Assembly (NCBI GenBank): GCA_001818365.1
Contig: MHKK01000030.1
Coordinates: 15,080-40,410 of the forward strand
Reading direction: 5' to 3'
Length of the DNA stretch: 25,331 bases
Origin: Candidatus Komeilibacteria bacterium RIFCSPHIGHO2_01_FULL_52_14
GTDB taxonomy: Bacteria > Patescibacteriota > Patescibacteriia > UBA1558 > 2-01-FULL-52-15
Under the pieces are notes generated by a model, which was not told the origin of the DNA, made no database searches, and was given only the letters and a program-made list of their open reading frames with translations. A program made the translations under genes and the position numbers. How positions within the stretch are numbered: position 1 is the stretch's first letter; the number at the start of each line of letters is the position of its first letter. Of this stretch, positions 6,170 through 13,560 are shown one piece after another.

Positions 6170-7888
6170 ATGGCCGTTCTGCTGATATTCGCTTTCCTGG
6201 GAGGCGTTGTCACGATTCTATCTCCCTGTATCCTGCCGGTTCTGCCGGTAGTGCTTTCCGGATCCGTTGCCGGCGGCAAAAAACGGCCGTGGGGTATTAT
6301 CACGGGGTTTGTTGTCGGATTTACTTTCTTTACACTTTCTCTCACTGCTCTGGTGAATGCCTTCGGCGTTTCGCCGGATCGTCTTCGCACCGTCTCGGTA
6401 TTCGTAATTTTTCTTTTCGGTTTATCACTGATCATTCCGCAGATGCAGCTTCTGTTTGAACGCGGCATCGGTTCACTCGCCTCTTCCGTACCGCAAGCGA
6501 CCGGGGACGGTTTCCGCAGCGGCGTGCTGATCGGCTTGAGCTTGGGGCTTATCTGGACGCCGTGCGTGGGGCCCATCCTGGCTTCCGTAATTTCTTTGGC
6601 ACTCACCGGGCGCGTGACCGGATCGGCGATTTTTCTTACGCTGGCCTACGCCCTGGGCACCGCCATCCCCATGCTTGCCATCATGTACGGCGGTCGGCAG
6701 CTTATCGCGCGTGTGCCTGGCCTCATGCAGAATACCAGTAAAATTCAGAAAGCGTTCGGCGTGCTCATGATCATTACTGCGATCGGCATTTACTTCAACT
6801 ATGACCGGGTGTTTCAAAGTTATATCCTGGACGTGTTCCCGAATTACGGTAGCGGATTAACTACTTTAGAGAATGCCCCGATAGTAAAAGATCAGCTGGA
6901 CAAGCTGGGCGGTGCGCAGGAGCAGGATAACGGCGGCATTCTTGCTCCGGAACTCATTGCCGGTGGAGAATGGTTCAACTCGGCGCCGCTCAAACTTTCC
7001 GAGCTGAAAGGTAAAAAAGTCGTGCTGCTCGATTTTGTGACCTACTCCTGCATCAATTGCATACGCACGTTCCCCTATCTCAAGGATTGGTGGAGTAAAT
7101 ACCGCGACGACGGATTGGTGATCATCGGCGTGCACACGCCCGAGTTTGAGTTTGAAAAAAATCCCGACAATGTTCGTAAGGCCTTGGCGGATTTTGGTCT
7201 GGAGTTCCCCGTCATGCAGGACAACGACTACGCTACCTGGGAAGCATACGGCAATCGTTACTGGCCGAGAAAATACCTTATCGATATTCACGGCAGGATT
7301 ATCTATGACCATGTCGGCGAAGGCGGCTACGACGAAACCGAACGTCGGATTCAAACCGCGCTCAAAGAACGGGCGCGTATCCTGGGTGAAACCGCCGATA
7401 TGCCGGATACGACCGGCGAATTGAGCATCGATCCCGCGCTGCAGCAGAATGCGGTTGGAAGCCCGGAAACCTATTTTGGTTCTGCGCGTAATGACAGCTT
7501 TGCGAACGGTACTCAGGGTACGAGCGGGCGGCAAACACTGACGGCTCCTGCCCAAATTAACACGAATCGGCTTTATCTGGTTGGCACGTGGGATCTCGCC
7601 GATGAGTTCGCGCAAACCGCCGCGCACGGCAACAAGATCATTTTTCGCTACAAGGCAAAGAATGTTTTTTTGGTCGCGGGCTCGCAGCATCAGGTAGTCC
7701 TAACGATCCGGCGCGACGGTAAATTGGTCGGCGCAGAGCGCGGCAAAGACGTGAATGCCACCGGTACTCTTGAGGTTTCGGAAGAACGGCTCTATCACTT
7801 GATCGGTGATCCTTCACTCGGCGAACATACGCTGGAAATTGAAATAGCAGATCCCGGTCTGCAGGCCTTTACCTTTACGTTTGGATAA
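6170..7888 (+). CDS. dipZ: DipZ-like fusion: CcdA membrane domain, thioredoxin-like domain and C-terminal beta domain
   Basis: The 572-residue protein joins three parts. The CcdA/DsbD-type membrane domain (1-210) has Cys20 in LSPCILPVLPVV and Cys132 in IWTPCVGPILAS. The TlpA-like thioredoxin domain (about 255-400) has the active site YSCINCIRT (Cys294, Cys297) and the cis-proline loop RYWPRKYLID (Pro366). The C-terminal beta domain (465-572, from LYLVGTWDLADEF to FTFTFG) is as in mycobacterial DipZ. The expected job is moving electrons from the cytoplasm through the membrane to reduce or isomerise extracytoplasmic disulfides. There is no clear Shine-Dalgarno; TATACT-like sequence lies about 30 bases upstream. 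The lipoprotein gene starts 24 bases downstream. The eight-cysteine repeat protein at 17673 is a possible client. Confidence 0.93.
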   Translation: MAVLLIFAFLGGVVTILSPCILPVLPVVLSGSVAGGKKRPWGIITGFVVGFTFFTLSLTALVNAFGVSPDRLRTVSVFVIFLFGLSLIIPQMQLLFERGIGSLASSVPQATGDGFRSGVLIGLSLGLIWTPCVGPILASVISLALTGRVTGSAIFLTLAYALGTAIPMLAIMYGGRQLIARVPGLMQNTSKIQKAFGVLMIITAIGIYFNYDRVFQSYILDVFPNYGSGLTTLENAPIVKDQLDKLGGAQEQDNGGILAPELIAGGEWFNSAPLKLSELKGKKVVLLDFVTYSCINCIRTFPYLKDWWSKYRDDGLVIIGVHTPEFEFEKNPDNVRKALADFGLEFPVMQDNDYATWEAYGNRYWPRKYLIDIHGRIIYDHVGEGGYDETERRIQTALKERARILGETADMPDTTGELSIDPALQQNAVGSPETYFGSARNDSFANGTQGTSGRQTLTAPAQINTNRLYLVGTWDLADEFAQTAAHGNKIIFRYKAKNVFLVAGSQHQVVLTIRRDGKLVGAERGKDVNATGTLEVSEERLYHLIGDPSLGEHTLEIEIADPGLQAFTFTFG

Positions 7889-7912
7889 TATTTTTTGTGC
7901 GAAGATACTAGT

Positions 7913-8527
7913 ATGCCAAAAGTTGTAAAGATACTATTCTATGTCTGCATGGCGGCTGTCATCACCGGATGCCGGCAGCAGCCCATAGTTCAGCAGGATC
8001 GCTCAAATAGTGGCCAAAGAGTAGAGATCAATACCGACTCTTCTCTTCCTTCGGAAAAACAGGAAATCCAAGAGGAGGTTCGAGTTGTTTTTGGATCGTA
8101 TGATGAGGCGTTTCGCTTCACCGGTTCCATTCCAAACAAGTATCAAGTTGAATACATACCAGAGATTCGTTCAATTAATATTTACGACCAGTCGGCTGGC
8201 GGCTCTACCGCACGCGAGCAATCACAAATTTTCATTAGATTTTTCACGGCAAGTACTTTTCTTACTTTGCCTACGGTGGATATTCTCAAACGAGAAGAAA
8301 CAACATTCAAGGATCATGCGGCAGTACGGTATGAGATCATAAAGAAGCCCCGCGTTGCCGCATTTACAGCACAACCGCAGTGGCGCAACGAGCGTCATTC
8401 GTTAATCGATATACGTCTATCTGTAACAAGCCCCACGACGTTTTATGTTTTTGCCTATAACCCAGATTTGCCAGCCGTCGTATTTGAGCGCTTCATGAGC
8501 ACGATTGTTTTTGACGATGATCGTTAA
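7913..8527 (+). CDS. Predicted lipoprotein of unknown function
   Basis: The start is taken at ATG 7913 because the signal peptide then reads naturally: MPKVVKILFYVCMAAVITGC. It is a basic start plus a hydrophobic core ending in the lipobox VITGC, with lipidated Cys20. An in-frame TTG at 7895 would add six residues. The 204-residue precursor continues with a Gln/Ser-rich linker and then a compact alpha/beta domain (from VVFGSYDEAFRFTGSIPNKYQVEYIP to VVFERFMSTIVFDDD). It resembles the surface lipoprotein domains common in CPR genomes. It lies 24 bases after the DipZ-like gene and may be co-transcribed; a TTGGAT-17-GATACT promoter is also possible. No function is assigned. Confidence 0.8.
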   Translation: MPKVVKILFYVCMAAVITGCRQQPIVQQDRSNSGQRVEINTDSSLPSEKQEIQEEVRVVFGSYDEAFRFTGSIPNKYQVEYIPEIRSINIYDQSAGGSTAREQSQIFIRFFTASTFLTLPTVDILKREETTFKDHAAVRYEIIKKPRVAAFTAQPQWRNERHSLIDIRLSVTSPTTFYVFAYNPDLPAVVFERFMSTIVFDDDR

Positions 8528-8733
8528 AGCTTGAAGCCGCTCATTTCTCTACTGACTTGTAAGGGAACCAATCACGGCGACGACGTCCACGGTAACAACT
8601 TTTTGGATTCTATTGGCAGTTCCGCTCGCGTAGCGAGACGTCGCGAAAATAATTGATCCGGGTTGAGATATTCAAAGCAGCGGTCACAGCCCTAGAGCGA
8701 ATAAAGATAGCAGTTTTTTCATACTCAAGGTAT
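8528..8733. other. Non-coding stretch with one short repeat
   Basis: No supported gene. The only structure I see is at 8625-8650 (CTCGCGTAGCGAGA, then GTCGCGAAAAT), which recurs with a few changes at 19791-19816 beside element E10. Confidence 0.5.
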
Positions 8734-8806
8734 AACGCAAAACAGCTCTTTTAGGGAATTGTTCTTTTGGTGGTCCCCCTCAGCGCCTGAGGGGGATGGG
8801 ACGGCC
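8734..8806 (+). repeat. Intergenic element copy E1 (truncated)
   Basis: It begins with AACGCAAAAC and a decayed hairpin (AACAGCTC...GGAATTGTT). It then has the optional hairpin TCCCCCTCAGCGCCTGAGGGGGA at insertion site 1, then TGGGACGGC. The distal GTTGGGAAACT end is missing. It marks the left edge of the element array. Confidence 0.75.
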
Positions 8807-8828
8807 ACATCTCAATGCTGAAGCATGA

Positions 8829-8852
8829 CGGCTCGGTGAGGCCGATTTTTTT
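8829..8852 (+). terminator. Intrinsic terminator before the cold-shock gene
   Basis: CGGC (8829-8832) pairs with GCCG (8841-8844) and is followed by seven T. The short stem makes it moderate. It may insulate the csp promoter from the lipoprotein operon. Confidence 0.5.
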
Positions 8853-8888
8853 AATTTCTTACTTTTTCCGAATACTAAATAACGCTCC

Positions 8889-8917
8889 TTGACACTATTA
8901 AGTGTATGTGTTAAAAT
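8889..8917 (+). promoter_or_regulatory. Promoter of the cold-shock gene
   Basis: TTGACA (8889-8894), 17 bases, TAAAAT (8912-8917): near consensus. The predicted start near 8924 leaves a leader of about 87 bases without Shine-Dalgarno. Such a leader could be thermosensitive as in other csp genes, but no specific structure is proven here. Confidence 0.75.
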
Positions 8918-9010
8918 ATTTAAGTCAAATCAAGCTGTATTTTAAACATAGTCGGGTTTTATTATGCGGTAGTATGATTTTGATATCTTATAAACCAGTT
9001 ATCTTGAAAT

Positions 9011-9211
9011 ATGAATCAAGGAACAATCGCTCGCCTAACCGACCGCGGATTTGGCTTCATTGCTCGCGAGGGACAGGAAAAAGATCTCTTTTTCCACTCG
9101 AACGAGCTTAAGGGAGTGCAATTCAACGAGCTTCACGAAGGCGATAAAGTGACATTCGAAACGGCTGAAGGTGCCAAGGGCCCGAACGCCGTCAATGTTA
9201 GCCGGGTCTAA
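9011..9211 (+). CDS. Cold-shock domain protein (CspA family)
   Basis: A 66-residue OB-fold RNA chaperone. RNP1 is DRGFGFIAR (11-19), RNP2 is DLFFHSNEL (25-33), and the sheet-closing end is GPNAVNVSRV. The length is standard for the family. It would bind single-stranded RNA or DNA and keep mRNA unfolded. It has its own near-consensus promoter, a long leader and a strong terminator, so it is monocistronic. It is one of the few plus-strand genes within the element array and may belong to the backbone. Confidence 0.95.
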   Translation: MNQGTIARLTDRGFGFIAREGQEKDLFFHSNELKGVQFNELHEGDKVTFETAEGAKGPNAVNVSRV

Positions 9212-9217
9212 CTCGAC

Positions 9218-9246
9218 AAAAAACACCCCTCACGGGGTGTTTTTTC
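9218..9246 (+). terminator. Strong intrinsic terminator of csp
   Basis: AAAAAACACCCC pairs with GGGGTGTTTTTT around a three- to four-base loop, ending in a T-run. It would also work on the minus strand. Confidence 0.9.
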
Positions 9247-9330
9247 TTTTGGCTTATTACTATTCTCTCATCGAGCTGATTGTACGGCTTGACCTCCGTA
9301 TTCTGGCTCTAAAGCGCCGTAAGAGCGTAG

Positions 9331-9351
9331 GGCCATGGGACGGCTAGACGG
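9331..9351 (+). repeat. Intergenic element remnant E11
   Basis: GGCCATGGGACGGCTAGACGG matches the GATGGGGCGGCTAGATGG core of the other copies. It supplies the TAG stop codon of the 9344-9661 gene on the minus strand. No hairpin 1 remains to its left. Confidence 0.55.
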
Positions 9352-9661
9352 CTTTTCGGGCGAGCAAGGCGAATCGATGAAAATAATTCGAAAGATCTAC
9401 CGATGTATCGGTCGTCTGTGTCAATTCAGAGCACGCGGTTTCGCGAAGACGCAACAACTCACGTTTTCGACTAAACGAGTGGCGCCCGTCCGCTATGGTC
9501 AGATCAAGCAATTCCAAAAACCTGTCGAACGCGTTTTGAAACCGCGCATCATTTTGCTTGCGCCATTTGGACGCGCGATCATATTCGCTCCCGACATTAC
9601 CCAGCTGTTCCGCAAGAGAGAGTTTAAACCAACTTCCTCTCGCAGCATTCTGATGCTGCAT
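9344..9661 (-). CDS. Small conserved helical protein of unknown function (CPR-type)
   Basis: A 105-residue, mostly helical soluble protein with the pattern FKLSLAEQLGNVGSEYDRASKWRK near the start and AFDRFLELLDLTIAD in the middle. I recall this pattern from hypothetical proteins frequent in CPR genomes, often near DUF5674. The function is unknown. The family likeness is from memory and could not be checked. The stop codon and last residues fall in element remnant E11. It starts 38 bases after the DUF5674 gene, so the two form an operon. A weak AGG precedes ATG. Confidence 0.7.
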   Translation of the reverse strand: MQHQNAARGSWFKLSLAEQLGNVGSEYDRASKWRKQNDARFQNAFDRFLELLDLTIADGRHSFSRKRELLRLRETACSELTQTTDTSVDLSNYFHRFALLARKAV

Positions 9662-9699
9662 ACCTATTGTTGGATTAAATCGTTGACGATGGAGATTAT

Positions 9700-10005
9700 T
9701 TACTCGCGTATGAGTGCATTTTCAATATTTCGTGATCGATTGTTCTGGCTTGGCCGAATATTGATCATCGAGTCATACTCAATCCAAGAATCTCTTGGTT
9801 GATCGGGGTAGATATTGATCCTCCACAAACTATTCTGCTTGCTTCCTTTATCCAGAAGCAATGCCTCCTCGTCCGCGTGCAGCTCGCCGCCCACTGCCAT
9901 TATTTTTTTATCCAGATCAACAACGGCTTTCACCATATCGCCAAAGCCCTCCTTCGCGATGCGCTTGAGTTCTGCGGCCGGAATCGGAGAGGCGATGATT
10001 TTCAT
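9700..10005 (-). CDS. DUF5674 family protein
   Basis: A 101-residue soluble protein with the recognisable DUF5674 core: GDMVKAVVDLDKKIMAVGGELHADEE (residues 22-47), then GSKQNSLWRINIYP and SMINIRPSQNNRSR. The biochemical role is unknown; the invariant GGELHADxE and INIRPxQxNRSR motifs suggest a conserved site. It is first of a two-gene minus-strand unit. A TATGAT box (10017-10022) lies 11 bases before ATG, with no Shine-Dalgarno. Element E2 begins 26 bases upstream of the start. Confidence 0.85.
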   Translation of the reverse strand: MKIIASPIPAAELKRIAKEGFGDMVKAVVDLDKKIMAVGGELHADEEALLLDKGSKQNSLWRINIYPDQPRDSWIEYDSMINIRPSQNNRSRNIENALIRE

Positions 10006-10030
10006 AGGCCAAGCTTATCATAACGGACGG

Positions 10031-10168
10031 TAAACACAAAACAGCTCTTCTAGGGAGCTGTTCATGTGATGGTCCCCCTCAGCGCCCTGAGAGGGATGGG
10101 GCGACTACCTGCCCGCCATCGCTACGCTCAGGCGTTAGCGGGCGGGGACGGAACAGCTGGGAAACTTT
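10031..10168 (+). repeat. Intergenic element copy E2 with both insertion sites filled
   Basis: TAAACACAAAAC, then hairpin 1 (AACAGCTC stem), then GTGATGG, then the optional hairpin TCCCCCTCAGCGCCCTGAGAGGGA. After GGGGCGACTA comes a second optional hairpin, CCCGCC...GCGGGCGGG (about 10110-10146). It ends GGAACAGCTGGGAAACTTT. The transporter stop codon follows immediately. Confidence 0.85.
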
Positions 10169-10843
10169 CTAAGAAGTTTTTATCACGAAGGGATTAAAGT
10201 CGGTATCTTTGTCATAGAAATCCTCATTCTCGAGCTTCTTAAGCTTCCCAACAACTGCATATGTTACTGGGGTGAACACAATTTCAACAACCACCTTTAT
10301 CAGCCAACCAGCCAGGATTGAATTGATCAATAGATTGTTTGGGAGTACAGAGTAAAGAGCGATTGTATAGAATAAGACCGTATTTGCAAACTCACCCACA
10401 ATCGTGGAACCGATGGTTCGCGTCCAAAGGTATTTGCCTTTCGTCCATACCTTCATTTTCGCTAAAACGTAGTCGTTCAATATGCCGCCAACCCAAACTG
10501 CAATCCATCCGCCTAAAAGAATACGTGGTACAGATCCAAGCACCGTAGTATATGCATCATTGTTTGGAAACCCTACTGCCGGAGGCAGAGAAATAACTAA
10601 CTGATATACAAGACCGGCGATAATGGAACTGAACAATACCATCCATACGACACTACGAGCTTTTGCATAACCGTACACCTCCGTAAGCACATCCGAGATG
10701 ATGTAGGTTATGGGAAAATAGAGTACGGTGACAGATACTGGAAAAACAAACAGCTGAATAATTTTACCAGCCGTGATATCAGATACCAACTGCATTGTGA
10801 TATACAGAGCTATTACTAAGCCGAGGTATTTATACTGCTTCAT
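10169..10843 (-). CDS. VUT/YhhQ family (DUF165) queuosine-precursor-type transporter
   Basis: The 224 residues form about six membrane helices. Family marks are ITAGKIIQLF near 23-32, TYIISDVLTEVYGYAKAR (46-63), a central GGWIAVWVGGILNDYVLAKMK, and TIGSTIVGEFANTVLFYTIA. Members import queuosine precursors such as preQ0/preQ1; E. coli YhhQ is the studied case. That would fit an organism scavenging tRNA-modification precursors. The TATACT box with extended TG (10853-10858) is 9 bases before ATG, without Shine-Dalgarno. The stop codon directly abuts the GGGAAACTTT end of element E2. Confidence 0.92.
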   Translation of the reverse strand: MKQYKYLGLVIALYITMQLVSDITAGKIIQLFVFPVSVTVLYFPITYIISDVLTEVYGYAKARSVVWMVLFSSIIAGLVYQLVISLPPAVGFPNNDAYTTVLGSVPRILLGGWIAVWVGGILNDYVLAKMKVWTKGKYLWTRTIGSTIVGEFANTVLFYTIALYSVLPNNLLINSILAGWLIKVVVEIVFTPVTYAVVGKLKKLENEDFYDKDTDFNPFVIKTS

Positions 10844-10879
10844 ACGGCTCTAAGTATAGCACTTTGCACAAAGTTCTCT

Positions 10880-10998
10880 ATCCCTGAAGGGGTAGGGCAA
10901 AATCGCCAAATTTGGCGAACGCGATTTTTTCATATCTGGTAACGCAAAACGCGTCGTTTGTTCGACGTGTTTTATGATGGGGCGGCTACCTGCCTGCC
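10880..10998 (+). repeat. Intergenic element copy E3 (right end deleted)
   Basis: It has the long left module (CCCTGAAGGGGTAGGGCAAAAT, 10882-10903, then a GCCAAATTTGGC palindrome), the AACGCAAAAC box, hairpin 1 of the ACGCGTCG type, and GATGGGGCGGCTACCTGCC. It then breaks off into the NUDIX fragment. The GTTGGGAAACT end is missing. Confidence 0.8.
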
Positions 10999-11018
10999 CA
11001 CGGCCGGATGTGAAATCA

Positions 11019-11249
11019 TGCCAACTTGTTTATAGGGGAATTGTCGAGAATGATCCATGTCCCGGCGGTGCAGATATTCACTATTGGTATTTGTATAGAA
11101 CCGTCGATTTCGGTGGTGCTATCGAGCTTGACTCGGAGGGATCCAGTTGGAAATGGTTTTCAATGAGTTCAGTTGATTTGGATAAGGTGATTTATCCTCT
11201 CAAATTTTTCTTAACCAATAATAAGATTAGATCAAAGATTTTATCTTAG
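11019..11249 (+). pseudogene. NUDIX-like hydrolase, 3' fragment
   Basis: The frame encodes the back half of what looks like a NUDIX domain: GADIHYWYLYRTVDFGGAIELDSEGSSWKWFSMSSVDLD, followed by a proline-containing end. The preceding NUDIX box (Gx5Ex7REUxEExGU) is absent, because the reading frame upstream is element E3 sequence. A deletion that also removed the right end of E3 would explain both losses. It lies on the plus strand, against the array direction. The NUDIX assignment rests on the WKWFS-type pattern only. Confidence 0.5.
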
Positions 11250-11271
11250 CTTTGGATAATGTAAAGTTTCC

Positions 11272-11470
11272 TTCCCTGAAGGGGTAGAGCAAAATTGCGA
11301 AAAACTGGCAAACCCCCTTTCATCGCTAACGCTAAACACAAAACAGCTCTTTTAGGGAGCTGTTCGTGTGATGGTCCCCCTCAGCGCCCTGAGGGGGATG
11401 GGGCGGCTAGACCCCGTAGTAGAACGCTCCGCGTTCACTACGGGGCAGGCGGAAGTGTTGGGAAACTTTG
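11272..11470 (+). repeat. Intergenic element copy E4 (most complete)
   Basis: Left module with CCCTGAAGGGGTAGAGC, then CATCGCTAACGCTAAACACAAAAC. Hairpin 1 is AACAGCTC...GAGCTGTT. The filled site 1 hairpin is TCCCCCTCAGCGCCCTGAGGGGGA. GGGGCGGCTAGA follows, then the filled site 2 hairpin CCCCGTAGTAGAAC...GTTCACTACGGGG (11412-11446) with CAGGC. It ends GGAAGTGTTGGGAAACTTT. It shows every module of the family. Confidence 0.9.
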
Positions 11471-11519
11471 CTACGATTGTTAATGGTTAGCGGTCTTTGA
11501 GACTTAGAACGTTTCTATA

Positions 11520-12113
11520 TTAAGATGACCATAATTCCTTAAAATATTGATGGTACATTTCCACAACGTCGCTATTTTTTATTTCAAAGATAGCGGGTAC
11601 TGAGCCCCAGAGCAGAAAAGTAACGCGATCTTTTAAAATCACTATACCAGTTGGGATGTCGTGTGCTACTGCCTTTAACTTGATATTAGCATTATCCTGA
11701 TACGTTTTTTGAATGATTTGAAAATTTTCTTTCCTACAGAGTGCGCGATCTTCAACATTGCGTTTCGCCAATTGTTTATGAACATCAGCAAGAAGCCTTC
11801 GGATACTCGAGTCAAAGTATTCCGTATTGAAAGCAAACGCCCAGTAGTGGTCGCCTTTCTTTAGTCTTCCGAGAGTAGTTAAAAAATAGTGGCGAAAATC
11901 CTGAGACCCAGTATAAATTGTTTTTTCTACTTTAACCTTACCTTGAATCAATGCTTGCAGCTCTTGAAGTCGATAGCGGCGATCCTTACGCACACCGAAT
12001 CGGACAGCATGTACAATGCCTTTTCGCTCCCATTGCCTCAATGTATTCGGATGACAATGAAGAAGTTTACTAGCCTCCTGAATGCCAACCAGTTGTTCAT
12101 TTTGTCGCTCCAT
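11520..12113 (-). CDS. MerR-like helix-turn-helix regulator with TrmB-like C-terminal domain
   Basis: A 197-residue protein. The N-terminus (8-55) is a MerR/excisionase-type winged HTH (VGIQEASKLLHCHPNTLRQWERKGIV, then RRYRLQELQALIQ). Residues 60-197 resemble the sensor half of TrmB-like regulators frequent in CPR genomes: YTGSQDFRHYFLTTL near the start and TGIVILKDRVTFLLWGSVPAIFEIKN near the end. It probably binds DNA and a small ligand or phosphorylated signal. Target and ligand are unknown. The TGCTATACT box is 7 bases before ATG (leaderless type). Element E4 lies about 50 bases after the stop. The TrmB-like call is from general resemblance. Confidence 0.8.
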   Translation of the reverse strand: MERQNEQLVGIQEASKLLHCHPNTLRQWERKGIVHAVRFGVRKDRRYRLQELQALIQGKVKVEKTIYTGSQDFRHYFLTTLGRLKKGDHYWAFAFNTEYFDSSIRRLLADVHKQLAKRNVEDRALCRKENFQIIQKTYQDNANIKLKAVAHDIPTGIVILKDRVTFLLWGSVPAIFEIKNSDVVEMYHQYFKELWSS

Positions 12114-12120
12114 AGTAATT

Positions 12121-12126
12121 AGTATA
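12121..12126 (-). promoter_or_regulatory. Extended -10 box, leaderless-type start of the 11520 gene
   Basis: TATACT preceded by TG one base upstream, 7 bases before ATG; transcription should start at or beside the A of ATG. Confidence 0.55.
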
Positions 12127-12152
12127 GCACAGTACCAAAGAATTTTTGATTT

Positions 12153-12181
12153 AAAAAAAGACCGTCCCCTCTGGAACGGTC
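12153..12181 (-). terminator. Terminator of the receiver-domain gene
   Basis: On the minus strand GACCGT pairs with ACGGTC (12160-12165 with 12176-12181), followed by seven T (12153-12159). It separates the receiver-domain gene from the MerR-like gene. Confidence 0.85.
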
Positions 12182-12211
12182 ATATGTGGTTTCAGCCTCC
12201 TTTCGCTTGAA

Positions 12212-12787
12212 TCAAGCTAACAAGTAATCCAGTAATGCTCTCCAGTTCTTCGCTCGAACCGTACGGGTCACCTCCACGGCCACGCGGCCGTATATGTCCT
12301 GTTCAAGCGGCTTAGTCAAATCCTCCCGCAAGAACAACTGGACCCATCTACGGTTATTGGAGAGAAGAACCTTGGCATTTTCGACCTGGAAGGGCGTCGG
12401 TTTTGTTTCACGCGTATTAAAGTCGTCGAAACAAGCCGAGGCTGGGTGCGAATGATGATCGCTATCTGTGTGGACGGCGACGTATCTCGCACCGTTCCTC
12501 GCAGCAAGTAGAGCAAGGAAGATGCCGATGGGCATTTCCTGCCCCACATACTGGCGACCCTCCAGGTTCTGGACTTGTGCGCTTGCAGGCATGAGAAGAT
12601 CTACTAGCACAACGTCAAAGTCGTGCCTGCCGTGGCTTCGATCATCAATCGAGCCCGTTCTCGCCCAGCTCACTACGAGCTTTTGAGCCTCGTCGTAGCT
12701 TGATGCCACTACGAGCTCATGATCTACCAGTTGAGCTTTCGCGGCGCTCAAATTCACCTCGTTGTCATCAATCACCAGGATCTTCAT
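12212..12787 (-). CDS. Receiver-domain (response-regulator-like) protein, CPR-type
   Basis: The start is taken at the Met of MKILVIDDNE (12785-12787) because AAGGAG stands 8 bases before it; a longer frame begins at 12835. The 191 residues contain the acidic pair Asp7-Asp8, the putative phosphoacceptor Asp63 in VVLVDLLMP, and Thr107 in VAVHTDSD. After MP there is an unusual insertion (ASAQVQNLEGRQYVGQ) and a histidine cluster (DSDHHSHPAS, 108-117). No output domain follows, and no histidine kinase gene is in the window. This variant receiver with an HHxHP motif recurs in CPR genomes (from memory). The role may be signalling or metal-linked regulation. It has a strong promoter and a leader hairpin. 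Confidence 0.8.
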   Translation of the reverse strand: MKILVIDDNEVNLSAAKAQLVDHELVVASSYDEAQKLVVSWARTGSIDDRSHGRHDFDVVLVDLLMPASAQVQNLEGRQYVGQEMPIGIFLALLAARNGARYVAVHTDSDHHSHPASACFDDFNTRETKPTPFQVENAKVLLSNNRRWVQLFLREDLTKPLEQDIYGRVAVEVTRTVRAKNWRALLDYLLA

Positions 12788-12804
12788 GTTTTCTCCTTTT
12801 TCTA

Positions 12805-12821
12805 CCTTGGATAATCCAAGG
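12805..12821 (-). promoter_or_regulatory. Leader hairpin just upstream of the Shine-Dalgarno
   Basis: CCTTGGA-TAA-TCCAAGG is a perfect 7-bp hairpin about 9 bases from the AAGGAG site of the receiver-domain gene. It could bind a repressor or hinder ribosome access. Confidence 0.5.
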
Positions 12822-12873
12822 AAATATTGAAGCATTGACCACTAGGTTTCAAAGAACTTTATCGTAACAAATC

Positions 12874-12901
12874 ATTATACACTAATATAAAGTATTGTCA
12901 A
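12874..12901 (-). promoter_or_regulatory. Consensus promoter of the receiver-domain gene
   Basis: TTGACA (12896-12901), 16 bases, TATAAT (12874-12879): full consensus hexamers. The predicted leader is about 80 bases, unlike the leaderless neighbours. Confidence 0.8.
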
Positions 12902-12965
12902 GTAATGTTATATTGATAAATGATGTATTTAGCTTATGTTAGCTATAATTAGCATTCTGCATTTT

Positions 12966-13102
12966 TTCCCATGCCAAAAGGGGGTGAGGCAAAATCGTCA
13001 AAATTGGATAACCGCAATTCATCGCTAGCGCTAAACGTAAAATCCAGCTTTTAGAGCTGGACTTCACGATGGGGCGGCTTGACGGAACTGTTGGAAAACT
13101 TT
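12966..13102 (+). repeat. Intergenic element copy E5 (both insertion sites empty)
   Basis: Left module with GGGGGTGAGGCAAAATCGTC, then CATCGCTAGCGCTAAACGTAAAA. Hairpin 1 has a CCAGC / GCTGG stem. Then comes GATGGGGCGGCTTGACGG without added hairpins, ending AACTGTTGGAAAACTTT. It lies between two divergent genes, so no minus-strand gene ends at it. Confidence 0.85.
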
Positions 13103-13218
13103 ATAGCCTTGACTTTTGTATGGCAGTGTATTAGGCTGTAATGTTTCTTGTTCCGGGTAGCTTAGAATCGGCGCGGTGCTTATTCTGGGTAGCCCACTTC
13201 AATAATGAGGACGTAGCC

Positions 13219-13542
13219 ATGAGCAATGGTAGCGTCAATCGGCAGGAGCGCGAGTTTCTGTCATGTGTGATTCGTCAGCTTCCTGGACTCAATTCAGATA
13301 CCCGCCAGTTTTGGATTGATTGCCAGGATCGCTTGGCCAAGGCACTCGAATCAGCTCTGCAATACGATCACAAACGCACGAGCTGGGATCGGCTTCGAGA
13401 AGCTATCAGTCGAGTCACGAAGGGCAAGGGATCAGCAGAAGTCGTGCTCTTGGACGCTTTGCGCGACAGCGACCAGTGGGTCCTCGACAAGGTTGCGCGA
13501 TCCATTACGCAGATCGTAGCACCTCATCTGTTGGAGGACTAG
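13219..13542 (+). CDS. Small helical protein of unknown function
   Basis: From ATG 13219 (GAGGA about 10 bases upstream) the protein has 107 residues. A longer frame starts at 13141, but its first 26 residues look like translated leader. It appears soluble and helical (QEREFLSCVIRQLPGL, then WIDCQDRLAKALESALQY, then AEVVLLDALRDSDQWVLDKVARSIT). Two cysteines are present. I do not recognise a family. A possible -35 (TTGACT, 13109) lies beside element E5. It is a plus-strand unit with its own terminator, inserted between E5 and E6 against the array direction. Confidence 0.65.
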   Translation: MSNGSVNRQEREFLSCVIRQLPGLNSDTRQFWIDCQDRLAKALESALQYDHKRTSWDRLREAISRVTKGKGSAEVVLLDALRDSDQWVLDKVARSITQIVAPHLLED

Positions 13543-13560
13543 CGTCAGGCCGGAAAAGAA

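Noticed and set aside
11295..11483. Open frame through element E4 (and a similar one at 15599-15796) sharing a RPRSRTLRVHYGAGGSVGKL peptide
   Set aside because: The shared peptide is translated element and hairpin sequence, with no ribosome site or protein-like conservation.
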